Shown here: piece after piece, positions 47,063-56,496 of the stretch | How positions within the stretch are numbered: the first letter of the stretch is position 1 | Layout: the number at the start of each line of letters is the position of its first letter | Source of the DNA: Pseudidiomarina gelatinasegens | GTDB lineage: Bacteria; Pseudomonadota; Gammaproteobacteria; Enterobacterales; Alteromonadaceae | Reading direction: 5' to 3' | Assembly (NCBI RefSeq): GCF_004025325.1 | Contig: NZ_RSFE01000001.1 | Span: forward strand, 394,016-458,015 | Length of the DNA: 64,000 bases | Notes under the pieces: model-generated | What the model was told of the DNA's origin: nothing | Databases searched by the model: none | The model's input: only the letters and a program-made list of their open reading frames with translations | Made by a program: the position numbers and the translations under genes

Positions 47063-47374
47063 TTAACCGTTAATGCCAGTGATTTTCACTTCAGTGAACC
47101 ACTGACGATGACCTTGGCGCTTCATATGGTGCTTACGACGACGGAACTTGATAATGTTCACTTTGTCGCCACGACCGTGGTTGATAACTTCCGCCTTGAT
47201 AGATCCACCAGAAACAAAGGGCGCGCCGATTTTAACGTCGTCACCGTTCGATAGCATTAACACTTGATCGAACTCAACCACATCACCAGTGGCCGCTTCC
47301 AGTTTTTCCAGGCGGACGATTTGGCCTTCAGATACACGGTGTTGCTTACCGCCACTTTGGAATACTGCGTACAT
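47063..47374 (-). CDS. rplU: 50S ribosomal protein L21
   Basis: A 103-residue L21 starting [20 protein letters not shown], with [20 protein letters not shown] near the C-terminus. The ATG at 47374 has GGAGAAAG upstream and matches the family; a longer open frame is rejected. A strong promoter lies about 60 bases upstream. The 23S-binding protein heads rplU-rpmA(-obgE). Confidence 0.98.
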   Translation of the reverse strand: MYAVFQSGGKQHRVSEGQIVRLEKLEAATGDVVEFDQVLMLSNGDDVKIGAPFVSGGSIKAEVINHGRGDKVNIIKFRRRKHHMKRQGHRQWFTEVKITGING

Positions 47375-47428
47375 GTCTTTCTCCGATTTCCCCGAAGGGT
47401 CTTTATTTGAATTAAATTCAGGGCGCGA

Positions 47429-47457
47429 ATTATATGTCCCTACGGGACGAAATGCAA
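47429..47457 (-). promoter_or_regulatory. Promoter of rplU
   Basis: Minus-strand TTGCAT (47452-47457), exactly 17 bases, then perfect TATAAT (47429-47434). A GC-rich segment follows the -10, as in many stringently controlled ribosomal promoters. Confidence 0.8.
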
Positions 47458-47460
47458 CTA

Positions 47461-47549
47461 CGATATTAGCTTTTAGATATTGGACAACCAATCAATACTC
47501 GATACATCAGCTCTAATATCCAATATCTAATATCTAACAACTTATATCG
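47461..47549. repeat. Family B palindromic element B6 (rplU-ispB gap)
   Basis: Left end CGATATTAG, centre CAATACTCGATACATCAG (reversed orientation), right arm with ATATCTAATATCTAA, end CTTATATCG. It lies 4 bases beyond the rplU -35 and 12 bases from the ispB stop. Confidence 0.85.
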
Positions 47550-47560
47550 TTTTTGTTTTT

Positions 47561-48532
47561 TTACGCGATTCTATCAACGGCGATGGCAGCGAGAGCGTGC
47601 AGGGCTTCGCGGTGAGGCGAATCCGGCAGGTGCGCTAACTGCTGCTGCGCCAATTCTGCTTCTTTTAACGCGCGATTACGTGTGTAATCGAGTGCCCCAG
47701 TACGCTGCATGGCCGCTAAAATAGTTTGCAGCTGGTCACGGCCGTCGCCTTGCTCTATCGCTAAGCGAATGCGTGCAGCTTCTTCCTCATTGCCGTGCCA
47801 CATGGCATACAACAACGGCAAGGTTGGCTTACCCTCGGCTAAGTCGTCACCAGCTTGCTTACCCATGGTTTCGCTGTCAGCGGTGTAATCGAGTAAGTCA
47901 TCAACCAACTGAAACGCGGTGCCAAGGTGACGTCCGTAAGCCGCGAGTGCTTCTTCAACTGCTGCCGGTTTGTCTGCCAATACAGCACCTAATTGGGTAG
48001 CAGCCTCAAATAACTTGCCGGTTTTCCCGTAAATCACTTCAAAGTAACTTTTTTCGGTGGTGTCCGGGTCGTTGCAATTCATGAGTTGCAACACTTCGCC
48101 TTCAGAAATGATGTTGGTGGCATCCGCCAAAATCTTCATCACCTTCATCGAGTTCAGCGTAACCATTAACTGAAACGCGCGGGTGTATAAGAAGTCACCC
48201 ACCAATACGCTGGCTTCGTTACCAAACACCGCATTGGCTGTTTCTTGGCCACGGCGCAATTCTGAGGCATCCACAACGTCGTCATGTAACAACGTTGCAG
48301 TATGAATAAACTCAATGATGGTGGCTAAGGTCAAATGCCCCTGCCCTTGGTAACCGGCTGCTCGTGCGGCAGTCACTGCCAACAGTGGGCGCAAACGCTT
48401 GCCACCGCTGTTAACAATGTACAAACCGAGCTGATTAATTAAAGCGACGTCTGACTGTAATTCAGCGCCAATTAATCGATTTACGCCTGACATATCGTCG
48501 GCCATCAACGCATTGATTTCTGATAACTTCAT
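47561..48532 (-). CDS. ispB: Polyprenyl (octaprenyl) diphosphate synthase IspB
   Basis: Makes the isoprenoid tail of ubiquinone and menaquinone from FPP and IPP. The product has 323 residues. Aspartate-rich motifs are LLHDDVVDASELRRG (first) and FQLVDDLLDYTAD (second); GGKRLRPLLAV is the substrate region. In E. coli it is divergent from rplU; here both read on the minus strand, with a palindromic element between them. Chain length cannot be told from sequence. Confidence 0.94.
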   Translation of the reverse strand: MKLSEINALMADDMSGVNRLIGAELQSDVALINQLGLYIVNSGGKRLRPLLAVTAARAAGYQGQGHLTLATIIEFIHTATLLHDDVVDASELRRGQETANAVFGNEASVLVGDFLYTRAFQLMVTLNSMKVMKILADATNIISEGEVLQLMNCNDPDTTEKSYFEVIYGKTGKLFEAATQLGAVLADKPAAVEEALAAYGRHLGTAFQLVDDLLDYTADSETMGKQAGDDLAEGKPTLPLLYAMWHGNEEEAARIRLAIEQGDGRDQLQTILAAMQRTGALDYTRNRALKEAELAQQQLAHLPDSPHREALHALAAIAVDRIA

Positions 48533-48577
48533 AGCTTCAGTGCAACAGTTAAATTAAGCCAAAGATTGTACACGAAT

Positions 48578-49126
48578 TTAGGTTTTTGGCACAGAAAAAC
48601 GGCTTAAAAACACCAAAATAATACCGCACAACGCACCGCCGATATGCGCAAATACAGCAACTGCATCGCCGGTTGCCGGTTGGTCGAGATCAAAAATGAT
48701 TTTTAGCACCAGTGCTGCGAGCACGACCATGCCTATCCATTGCTTGGCCAGGGCATCCTTGAATGCTGCGTAGGCAAATAACCCGTAGAGCGTGCCTGAA
48801 AAGCCGGCGTAAACTTCATAGCTTGGGGCACCCAGCAACTGTCCAGCGCTGCTAGCAAGTAGGATGGGTAGAGTCACCCACCAGTGCTTTGTGTGTTTGA
48901 GTTGTTCAGGGAACAGCAACCAGCCAATCCAAACGCCGATAACATTGAACCAAAGATGGGGTTGGTCATGATGCATCAACTGACCGGTGATAATTTGCCA
49001 CCACGCGCCGTCGATAACTCGGGGGTAACGCATCAGCAGTGCGTCATGCCATGGCATGAGCAGGTAGTAGAAACACAAAAGCAGAGCGCTTATCACAAGG
49101 GGTGGTAAGACACTCTGCTTTGGCAT
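48578..49126 (-). CDS. rrtA: Rhombosortase (rhomboid-family protease)
   Basis: A 182-residue membrane serine protease with about six hydrophobic segments. The small size and motifs HLWFNVIGVWIGWLLFPEQL, YAGFSGTLYGLFAY (Ser in GFSG) and VFAHIGGALCGI (His) fit the rhombosortase type, which processes proteins with GlyGly-CTERM tails. No GlyGly-CTERM protein was seen in this window. It lies between mdh and ispB on the same strand. Confidence 0.83.
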   Translation of the reverse strand: MPKQSVLPPLVISALLLCFYYLLMPWHDALLMRYPRVIDGAWWQIITGQLMHHDQPHLWFNVIGVWIGWLLFPEQLKHTKHWWVTLPILLASSAGQLLGAPSYEVYAGFSGTLYGLFAYAAFKDALAKQWIGMVVLAALVLKIIFDLDQPATGDAVAVFAHIGGALCGIILVFLSRFSVPKT

Positions 49127-49150
49127 GATTCAGCCTTTTAGGTTAAAGGC

Positions 49151-50083
49151 TTATTTAACGAAGTCTAAGCCAGCTTGGATATCAGCTTTCAAACCGCCCA
49201 ACATATCAGCTTTTGCTTTTTCTTCGTAAGCGCTCAGTTCGCCGTATGGCAGGATTTCTTCAATACCATTTTTACCCAAACGTACTGGGTGTGCGAAGAA
49301 CAAGGCGTCTTTGCCGTCAGTTTCAACGTAGGTGCATTCAACAACGCTGTTGTCACCTTCCATTGCTTTAACCAACGATAAACAGAAGCGCGCTGCTGCC
49401 TGACCCATTGAAAGGGTTGCAGAACCGCCGCCAGCTTTTGCTTCAACAACTTCGGTGCCAGCATTTTGAATACGCTTGGTTAGCGCTTCAATTTGCTCAT
49501 CTGAGAAGCTTAAACCGGTTTGTGACAGCAATGGCAAAATCGTGGTACCGCTGTGGCCGCCAATAACTGGAACGGTAACTTCAGCTGGGTTTTTACCATG
49601 AATTTCTGCCACAAATGTTTCTGCACGAATCACGTCGAGGGTGGTCACGCCGAACAATTTGTTTTTGTCGTAAACGCCTTTTTTCTCAAGTACTTTCTTA
49701 GCGATAGCAACTGTGGTGTTCACCGGATTGGTAATAATACCCACACATGCTTTCGGGCAGTTATCAGCAATTGCTTCAACCAAGTTCGCAACGATGCCTG
49801 CGTTGATGTTGAACAAGTCTGAACGGTCCATGCCAGGCTTACGCGGCACGCCCGCGGGAATCAACACGATGTCGGCACCAACTAAAGCTGAAGCTAAGTC
49901 GTCTTTACCATAACCAGCAACGGATACCGCAGTAGGGATGTGGCTCAGATCAACAGCAACACCAGGTACTACAGGCGCAACGTCGTATAACGCCAATTCA
50001 GAACCAGCAGGTAATTGGGTTTTCAAAAGTAATGATAATGCTTGGCCGATACCGCCAGCAGCACCTAAAACTGCAACTTTCAT
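49151..50083 (-). CDS. mdh: Malate dehydrogenase (NAD)
   Basis: TCA-cycle oxidation of malate to oxaloacetate. The product has 310 residues (E. coli 312). [55 protein letters not shown] and the catalytic histidine in [14 protein letters not shown] are present. The ATG at 50083 has GGAG upstream and matches E. coli. It is divergent from argR, a common gammaproteobacterial arrangement. Confidence 0.97.
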   Translation of the reverse strand: MKVAVLGAAGGIGQALSLLLKTQLPAGSELALYDVAPVVPGVAVDLSHIPTAVSVAGYGKDDLASALVGADIVLIPAGVPRKPGMDRSDLFNINAGIVANLVEAIADNCPKACVGIITNPVNTTVAIAKKVLEKKGVYDKNKLFGVTTLDVIRAETFVAEIHGKNPAEVTVPVIGGHSGTTILPLLSQTGLSFSDEQIEALTKRIQNAGTEVVEAKAGGGSATLSMGQAAARFCLSLVKAMEGDNSVVECTYVETDGKDALFFAHPVRLGKNGIEEILPYGELSAYEEKAKADMLGGLKADIQAGLDFVK

Positions 50084-50117
50084 CTCAGACTCCATCCATT
50101 TGTGTGGGGATATTTCA

Positions 50118-50145
50118 GGCCGAAAACTTTACTCCTTTTTCGGCC
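50118..50145. other. Hairpin in the mdh-argR divergent gap
   Basis: GGCCGAAAA (50118-50126) pairs with TTTTCGGCC (50137-50145) over a 10-base loop. It could be part of the mdh leader or an operator. I found no convincing ARG-box pair here. Confidence 0.5.
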
Positions 50146-50251
50146 AAATTACAACCAAGCAGCAGCTGCGTAAGTGCTCGGAAACACTTGCGTTACGGTG
50201 CTGGCTGTATATGATTGAGGATTAATTTAATGTGTTGATTGAGCCAAACTT

Positions 50252-50725
50252 ATGCCAAACAAAAAACCAGACGACATGATTGAAGCCTTTAAGGCGTTGC
50301 TAAAAGAAGAACGTTACGGTTCGCAAGGGGACATTGTCGATGCCCTTAAAGAACAAGGCTTTGCCAATATTAGTCAGTCAAAGGTTTCGCGTTTATTAAG
50401 CAAATATGGGGCCGTACGAACCCGCAATGCGCGGCAAGAAATGGTGTACTGCCTGCCCGCAGAATTAGGTATTCCAAGCACCCGCGCACCATTAACCCAG
50501 CTTGTTTTGGATATACAACACAATGATGTGATGGTGATTATTCGTACGACGCCGGGAGCAGCCCAGTTAATTGCTCGCTTGCTTGATTCGGTCGGCAAAC
50601 AAGAAGGTGTGCTGGGCACGATTGCTGGCGATGATACAATTTTCATTGCACCGCTGAAGGTGTCGGAGATTGATTTCACGCTGCAGAACGTCAAAAAACT
50701 CTTCGAAGGGCAACCACGATATTAG
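50252..50725 (+). CDS. argR: Arginine repressor ArgR
   Basis: Arginine-responsive hexameric repressor. The 157-residue product has a winged helix ([39 protein letters not shown]) and a C-terminal arginine-binding domain with [14 protein letters not shown] and [13 protein letters not shown]. The last two residues (R-Y) and the TAG are the left end CGATATTAG of a family B element. Confidence 0.96.
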   Translation: MPNKKPDDMIEAFKALLKEERYGSQGDIVDALKEQGFANISQSKVSRLLSKYGAVRTRNARQEMVYCLPAELGIPSTRAPLTQLVLDIQHNDVMVIIRTTPGAAQLIARLLDSVGKQEGVLGTIAGDDTIFIAPLKVSEIDFTLQNVKKLFEGQPRY

Positions 50726-50811
50726 TTATTAGATATTAGATATTAGATATTAGATATTAGATCTGATGTAACAGTGTTTTCCTAATATCAAATATCTAAC
50801 GACTAATATCG
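50717..50811. repeat. Family B palindromic element B7, expanded heptads
   Basis: CGATATTAG, then several GATATTA units in a row (50732-50760), a centre beginning GATCTGATGT, and the right arm ending CTAATATCG. It lies between convergent argR and the peroxidase gene and provides both stop codons. Confidence 0.9.
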
Positions 50812-51722
50812 CTTTTGCTTTTCAAAAAATCGATTGAAGGGGCGAAGAAGGCTGCGTTGCTAACGGCCTCAATGTAATCCAGCAACGGATCATAATCGCC
50901 CTGCTCGTCTGCAATGTACCGATTTTTAAGCCAATGGATAACGTGCTGCGGCTTGCCTGACATATACATACCTAGCAGGCCTTGTTCACGTAAATTGCCC
51001 CACGGCATATTCTGGCGCAATAATTCCAAGGGTTGTTCCTTGGCGTCTACCAAACGTGCTTTTTGAGTATGGGTGACCATGCTTAATACCGCTTCGCTGA
51101 TCCGCTCGCCGGTAACTTTTTTACGCCCCATCACATGTTCTTGAATTTCGGTGCTCAATTGTTCCCAGCGCCGCAGGTCATAACGAAAGCGCTGACTAAA
51201 TATGTAGCTGCCACCTTTAAAAACTGGATCGTCATTGACTAAGGCGATTTCACGGCGGCGCATGCCACGCGGATTATCTGGTGCATCAATAAAGCCAAGC
51301 AAATCACGGCCGTCCATAAAGCGGAACGTGTTGATTTGATCAATTAGTTCCACGTCGTGTCCCAGCCACTCCATCAAGGTGCGTGCAGCCTGAAAATTTA
51401 CATCGAAGCGATCAGAACGCACACATAGCATCAAATCGACTGACTCTCGGGGAGCCTGACGGTCGCCATCGTTTAAATCTGGGAAGCCGGTAAGTTGCAG
51501 TGGCCGCGACTCTGGGTAAACCACGTCCCAATAATCGCTGCCAATGGCGATATAGCCATTGAGCATGGCTTCTGAGAAGCGTAGGTCTAAGTCCTCGAGC
51601 AACTGGGGAACCCTGGCGAGTTTACGACGCACGTGAGCAACGTCGTCCGTCATGACATTCAACAGCAAGGTCACCCCGTGTAAATTGGGTTCCGCGTATA
51701 TCCCTGTCTGTGCGTGCGTCAT
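50796..51722 (-). CDS. Dyp-type heme peroxidase (YfeX-like)
   Basis: A 308-residue protein close to YfeX-type Dyp peroxidases. Blocks are LDLRFSEAMLNGYIAIGSDYW, LMLCVRSDRFDVNF, FRFMDGRDLLGFIDAPDNP and NAAFFAPSIDFLKSK. The signature GXXDG reads GFIDA (D146 kept, A147 in place of Gly). No signal peptide. The ATG at 51722 has GAGGAA upstream and is preferred to 51767. The residues S-D-I-S-R at the C-terminus come from a family B element. Confidence 0.88.
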   Translation of the reverse strand: MTHAQTGIYAEPNLHGVTLLLNVMTDDVAHVRRKLARVPQLLEDLDLRFSEAMLNGYIAIGSDYWDVVYPESRPLQLTGFPDLNDGDRQAPRESVDLMLCVRSDRFDVNFQAARTLMEWLGHDVELIDQINTFRFMDGRDLLGFIDAPDNPRGMRRREIALVNDDPVFKGGSYIFSQRFRYDLRRWEQLSTEIQEHVMGRKKVTGERISEAVLSMVTHTQKARLVDAKEQPLELLRQNMPWGNLREQGLLGMYMSGKPQHVIHWLKNRYIADEQGDYDPLLDYIEAVSNAAFFAPSIDFLKSKSDISR

Positions 51723-51919
51723 AGATTCCTCGTAGATTCCTCGCCAAATACTGAGTGTCGGTCGCATCGTGCTTGTAGCACCGTGCTCGTTTGTGCGATA
51801 GATTGGTTTTCTTTAATGATGGTTTTTACCATATTTTGACACTGATGTAGATTATAAAGTCTAGCAAATTCATGTCATAGGTTAATATGTAACTGTTTGA
51901 ACCAATTGCCGGAGATATC

Positions 51920-53770
51920 ATGCGTTCAGGAATACCCGCACAGTCCAACACCAAAATTCTGTTTAAAACCAGCTTAGCGGCGACAGCTATTGCCCTGCTG
52001 CTTAGCGGTTGCGCCAGCACGCAAGAGACAGCTTCAAAAGCCAATACAGCGACCACTCAACAAGCGGCTGAGAACGCTGACAGCCGTTACACTGAGCTGG
52101 CTGACGGTATTTTCAAAAAGCTGCAAGCGCAGGGCTCACAGCAAGGTAACCAATTGCCTGATATGTCTGCCGCTGCCCTCGCCGAACGCGCTGAAGAACA
52201 AAAGGTTTGGCTGGCTCAGTTGCAACAGGTGGACGTGTCTGCGCTGTCGCGACAGAATCAAATCAACCATCGCATGCTGACCTATCGGTTACAAAACTTA
52301 GTGGATGGCTACACCTACAAAGAGCATTATATGCCGCTAAACGCTGAAGGTGGCTTTCATAGTAACCTAGGCTTCATGGTGCGTAACGCCAGTTTTCGGA
52401 GCTTTGAAGACTATCAGAATTATTTAGAACGGTTACGTTCGGTTCCGCGCTACATGGTTCAGCAAACCGCTTGGTTACAAGCTGCTTTAGCAGAAGGCTA
52501 CACCCAACCTAAAGCTGCCATGCAAGGGTTTGAAGAAAGCATTGCTGCATACATTGTACAGGCGCCTGAAGATAGTTTGTTTTTTGAACCTTTTACCGGC
52601 AAAAAACCAATTTTTGTAACCGCAACGCAATGGGTTCAGCTGCAAGAAGAAGCGGCAACGATTATTGATGAACAGGTATTGCCGGCGTACCAAAGTTACT
52701 TTGACTTCATGGTGATGGATTACCTACCAAATAGTCGCGACAGTGTGGGCGCCAGCGAGTTACCTGATGGCCGCGATTATTATCAAAACCGTATTAAACA
52801 TTTCACGACACTTGATTTAACGCCTGAAGAGATTCACCAGCGCGGTTTGGACGAAGTTAAACGTATTCGCAACGAAATGGCGATAGTCATTGAACAGACT
52901 GGTTTTGAAGGTAGCTTTGAGGAATTCACCGACTTCTTGCGCACAGACCCGCAGTTTTACCCAGAAACCGCAGAAGAATTGCTAAAAGAAGCTGCGTACA
53001 TTGCCAAGAAAGCCGATGGCGAACTCCCGAAGTTTTTCAAAAAACTCCCGCGTCAGCCGTACGGAGTAGCCCCGGTTCCTGCTGAAATTGCGCCGAAATA
53101 CACCACCGGACGTTATGCCGGTAGCAACCGCGACGACCGTGCTGGTTTCTACTGGGTGAACACCTACGCGCTTGATCGCCGCCCGCTCTACCAGATGGAA
53201 GCGCTGACCCTGCATGAAGCTGCGCCGGGCCATCATTTGCAAGGTGCGTTAGCACGCGAAATGTCAGATTTACCGGATTACCGTCGTTACACCTATATTT
53301 CTGCCTTCGGTGAAGGTTGGGGCTTGTATGCGGAGTGGCTTGGTAAAGAAATGGGCTTCTATCAGGACCCATACAGTGACTTTGGTCGCTTAAGCTATGA
53401 AATGTGGCGCGCAGCGCGCTTAGTGGTCGACACAGGTATGCACGCAATGGGCTGGAGCCGTGAGCAAGCGATGGACTTTATGGCCTCGAATACGGCGTTG
53501 AGTTTGCACAATGTGAAAACGGAAATTGACCGTTATATTACTTGGCCTGGCCAAGCACTGTCGTACAAATTGGGTGAAATGCTGATACGTCAGTTGCGCA
53601 CCGAAGCTGAGCAAGCGTTAGGCGCCGACTTTGACTTGCGCGAGTTTCATGAGGTGATTCTGCGCAATGGCAGTATTCCGCTGGATGTTCTGCAGCAGGA
53701 AACGCGCAACTGGATAGACAGCCAAGTGGCCGAACGTTCTGCTGAGCGTTCTGCTGCGAACGATGCCTAA
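51920..53770 (+). CDS. DUF885 family lipoprotein, putative metallopeptidase
   Basis: A 616-residue lipoprotein: signal peptide with lipobox LLLSGC (C31), Ser at +4 region (CASTQET). The DUF885 domain carries TLHEAAPGHHLQGAL, an HExxxGHH zinc-site variant, and SAFGEGWGLYAEWLGKEMG with the third ligand region. It probably cleaves peptides in the periplasm. GGAG lies 8 bases before the ATG. It is convergent with the S41-like lipoprotein, with only 2 bases between the stops. Confidence 0.9.
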   Translation: MRSGIPAQSNTKILFKTSLAATAIALLLSGCASTQETASKANTATTQQAAENADSRYTELADGIFKKLQAQGSQQGNQLPDMSAAALAERAEEQKVWLAQLQQVDVSALSRQNQINHRMLTYRLQNLVDGYTYKEHYMPLNAEGGFHSNLGFMVRNASFRSFEDYQNYLERLRSVPRYMVQQTAWLQAALAEGYTQPKAAMQGFEESIAAYIVQAPEDSLFFEPFTGKKPIFVTATQWVQLQEEAATIIDEQVLPAYQSYFDFMVMDYLPNSRDSVGASELPDGRDYYQNRIKHFTTLDLTPEEIHQRGLDEVKRIRNEMAIVIEQTGFEGSFEEFTDFLRTDPQFYPETAEELLKEAAYIAKKADGELPKFFKKLPRQPYGVAPVPAEIAPKYTTGRYAGSNRDDRAGFYWVNTYALDRRPLYQMEALTLHEAAPGHHLQGALAREMSDLPDYRRYTYISAFGEGWGLYAEWLGKEMGFYQDPYSDFGRLSYEMWRAARLVVDTGMHAMGWSREQAMDFMASNTALSLHNVKTEIDRYITWPGQALSYKLGEMLIRQLRTEAEQALGADFDLREFHEVILRNGSIPLDVLQQETRNWIDSQVAERSAERSAANDA

Positions 53771-53772
53771 CG

Positions 53773-55086
53773 CTAGTCCTGTGCTGGTTCCGTTGGAAAC
53801 AGCACTTCTATCGGTAAGTTTTCGTCGGGTGTGAGTCCTTCCCCTTCCGGAAGGACTGCGCCACGACCATCCACCACAGCATCCGGGGCGTACATCGACA
53901 AGCCCACTATCCATCCGTTGGGTAGGCTTTTAACGGTTGTCGGTGAAAATGCGCCACGAGTTTTTTGCCCACGCAATAAAAATCCGCGCAACCGCAAAGC
54001 TTGAGCTAAATGCTCCGCAGCACTTGCCGTAACTTCAGTAACCAACACCGTGCCGCGCTGATGCAACGCCGATAAATCAGGCCGACGGGTTTCAAATACA
54101 CTGAACCCTTGAATGGTTGTGAGTGCTTCGTCACGGTTCACCAAACTGTTAGCGAGTTGACTGGCCAGCAACAAACTGCCGCCTTCGTTGTAGCGTAAAT
54201 CAATAAGTAGCTTCGGTTTGGCGCCGGTAACTTGTGCAACACCTTTTAAGTCTTCTTCTATGCTGTACAAGGCGCGCTGCAAGCAACGCTGCCCGGGTTC
54301 ACTGTAACTGGCTTCAGGGCTAAAGCGATGCAGCCGTTGTACACCAAGGTAATATTCTCCGGTATTGAGTAACCCCCACCATAAGGCTTGTTCACAACCG
54401 TGGTTGAGTCGGCTGGTTTGCAGATCTTGCAACAACTGCCGCCGCGCTTGCTCGCGCTGCGCCTCACCCACTTCAAAGTCGCTGACGCGATAATACCGTT
54501 GAATGCCTTGCGCCAAAATAAAAGCATGTTCGTCGTTGCTGTCTTCTAATACTTCGCTGACCAAGGCAAACAACGCGACCTGATCATCAAATGGCACATC
54601 GGATTCGATGGCGTCTATGCGCTGCGCTTCATATTGCCAGCGCAGCAGCGCCGTTTGGCTTAAGCCATGATGGAATTGCTGTAAGAGCTCGGCCAGTGTA
54701 TCAACAACTTGCTGTGCACCTGACTCGGGCTTTTGCGTGCAGTGTTTGGGTAAAAAGGGTTCGCGGGTAAACACCACGGGTAAGCCATCGGATAAGCGTT
54801 GCAATACCAAGGTTCGATAGCCCGCACCAACCCAGGCATGCTGGCCGGGATTGAACTTGCTGGAAAATACGCGCGGCATGAGGCCGGCATCTGCGGCCCA
54901 ACATTGTGACGGTGTCCATTGATAGCGGGTAATCACCGCGTCATCAACCACCAAATAGCTTTGATAACGTTCTGACCAATACACGCCGTCTTTGATATCG
55001 AGTTGCGGTGTGTTGCGCTCACTGCCACTGCAACCGACCAGCAGTATTGCTGTAACGGCGGTCAGAACCGAACCTTTAATGTTCAA
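53773..55086 (-). CDS. S41-like peptidase lipoprotein
   Basis: A 437-residue protein with lipobox LLVGC (C19). The C-terminal half resembles S41 (tail-specific) peptidases: LLIDLRYNEGGSLLLASQLA, VLVTEVTASAAEHLAQALR (nucleophile Ser in ASAAE) and LLRGQKTRGAFSPTTVKSLP. There is no PDZ domain. The N-terminal half is unlike anything I recognise and includes three cysteines. Likely an outer-membrane-anchored periplasmic peptidase; whether it is active is uncertain. Confidence 0.75.
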   Translation of the reverse strand: MNIKGSVLTAVTAILLVGCSGSERNTPQLDIKDGVYWSERYQSYLVVDDAVITRYQWTPSQCWAADAGLMPRVFSSKFNPGQHAWVGAGYRTLVLQRLSDGLPVVFTREPFLPKHCTQKPESGAQQVVDTLAELLQQFHHGLSQTALLRWQYEAQRIDAIESDVPFDDQVALFALVSEVLEDSNDEHAFILAQGIQRYYRVSDFEVGEAQREQARRQLLQDLQTSRLNHGCEQALWWGLLNTGEYYLGVQRLHRFSPEASYSEPGQRCLQRALYSIEEDLKGVAQVTGAKPKLLIDLRYNEGGSLLLASQLANSLVNRDEALTTIQGFSVFETRRPDLSALHQRGTVLVTEVTASAAEHLAQALRLRGFLLRGQKTRGAFSPTTVKSLPNGWIVGLSMYAPDAVVDGRGAVLPEGEGLTPDENLPIEVLFPTEPAQD

Positions 55087-55132
55087 GGCACAGTCACTCC
55101 AATATTAGCTACCTGTGCCTAGTAGACTAGCC

Positions 55133-56011
55133 TTACAGATAACGGTCGTAAAGCATTTGCAACGTTGCCTGCGCGGCTAATTGCCCTTGCTCGGCCCATA
55201 GCTCGGCTTGCTCTTCAATCACTTCATAACCACCTGGTTGCGCGGTTACCCCAGCAACATTACGCGGTCGTTGCAACTCATAACCACCGGCCGTTGCCCC
55301 GTATTCATACAACCCTTGTGGAATTGGCACGCGGTCATCAGCAAGCAATGTGGCGTCTTCTAACGAGGTCATCGTGATGTGATAGCCAATAGGCTCGTAG
55401 TTCATTTTGGTTTCGCGGTATGGCATCACTTCAATGAGCAGATTGGTGTGCTTGCGCAACATGTCCATTTCTAAGCGTTGATTGTCGTCTTGCGGGTTAC
55501 GGCTGGTTTTCGCACGAATTTCCGAGTCCAATAAACGCATGGCTACACTGCGATTGACCAACCGCACGCCAAAACTCATCAGCATGCTCTGATAACCGCG
55601 TTGATATTCATCCCACTGGGCTGCGCTAAGCATAGTGGAGCGGCGTGGGTTGTCATAACCGCGTTGCTCAACGCCCACCTGCACGCTTTGCGATTCGGGT
55701 ACAAAAGTGCCCTCAGTGCCCGTTGCTTGGGCATTAACGCTTACCCGACGTTGCATGTGCCAGTCAGACACCATATCACTGAACGGTTCACCAACTAACA
55801 TCACTAACTTTGGTTTCCCTGCCTTGTCGTAAGCTGCGCGAAACGTCGCTTTGTCCACCTGCAACAAATTGACTTGTTGCTGCTCAGCTTGCCGGGCCCG
55901 ATCAAAGTACGGGTCATTCAGCATCGGTTGTGCTTGGGTATCTTGCGCTTGCACAGCGCTGCTACCCAACAAGGTAGCAGCACACATACCACACAGAAAC
56001 ACGGCTTTCAT
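55133..56011 (-). CDS. Exported protein of the lpoB cluster, unknown function
   Basis: A 292-residue protein with a signal peptide (MKAVFLCGMCAATLLGSSAV, cleavage near VQAQD); there is no clear lipobox. Segments KLVMLVGEPFSDMVSDWHM and HTNLLIEVMPYRETKMNYEP recall the LpoB/TolB-N-like alpha-beta fold, but I would not name a family. The ATG at 56011 has GAGGG upstream, inside the end of ycfL. It is last gene of the cluster lpoB, COG3014-like, ycfL, this gene. Confidence 0.75.
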   Translation of the reverse strand: MKAVFLCGMCAATLLGSSAVQAQDTQAQPMLNDPYFDRARQAEQQQVNLLQVDKATFRAAYDKAGKPKLVMLVGEPFSDMVSDWHMQRRVSVNAQATGTEGTFVPESQSVQVGVEQRGYDNPRRSTMLSAAQWDEYQRGYQSMLMSFGVRLVNRSVAMRLLDSEIRAKTSRNPQDDNQRLEMDMLRKHTNLLIEVMPYRETKMNYEPIGYHITMTSLEDATLLADDRVPIPQGLYEYGATAGGYELQRPRNVAGVTAQPGGYEVIEEQAELWAEQGQLAAQATLQMLYDRYL

Positions 56012-56012
56012 A

Positions 56013-56474
56013 TTAGCGGCCCTCACGTAGCTCGACTAAAAAGTATTCGGCCCGATTGTTGAGTGATGTTTCCTTGTAGATGGCCGTGCCGTTTGCCGGT
56101 ACGTACACGCGGCGCCACATGGACTCATCCATTAACGGTGCTTGGTTGGCATCAAAAAACAATGCTTTGCCTTCAATTTGCAAATCATAATCTGTGCGGT
56201 TACGAATCATCGTCCACACTTCCAACTGCCCAGTCGCGGTGTTGGTGATGCCGCTGCGGTCTAAAGTGACCTTGACGGTGTCTTTAACTTTTTCGCCAAA
56301 TGGGGTTTTGGTAATGTCAGTTCGATTCAAACTATGGTCAATAAAAACAATTGAATTGAGCTCATTGGTGCTTGTACGCTGCACCGGGTGTGAGCCACTG
56401 TAACCATTTTGTGTGCTGCCGCATGCGGCAAGCGTAAGTACTAAACTGGCGACTAATATAAAATGTCGTTTCAT
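56013..56474 (-). CDS. ycfL: YcfL family lipoprotein (DUF1425)
   Basis: A 153-residue lipoprotein: MKRHFILVASLVLTLAAC gives the lipobox LAAC. The mature domain (LEVWTMIRNRTDYDLQIEGK, WRRVYVPANGTAIYKETSLN) fits YcfL/DUF1425, a beta-sandwich protein of unknown role. In E. coli ycfL is next to lpoB; here a COG3014-like gene lies between. AAGGA lies upstream of the ATG. Confidence 0.85.
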   Translation of the reverse strand: MKRHFILVASLVLTLAACGSTQNGYSGSHPVQRTSTNELNSIVFIDHSLNRTDITKTPFGEKVKDTVKVTLDRSGITNTATGQLEVWTMIRNRTDYDLQIEGKALFFDANQAPLMDESMWRRVYVPANGTAIYKETSLNNRAEYFLVELREGR

Positions 56475-56496
56475 AATGCGTATCCTTAATGCTGTG

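Noticed and set aside
50084..50251. ARG boxes controlling argR
   Set aside because: I looked for paired TNTGAAT-type 18-bp palindromes and saw only weak partial matches; a hairpin is reported instead.
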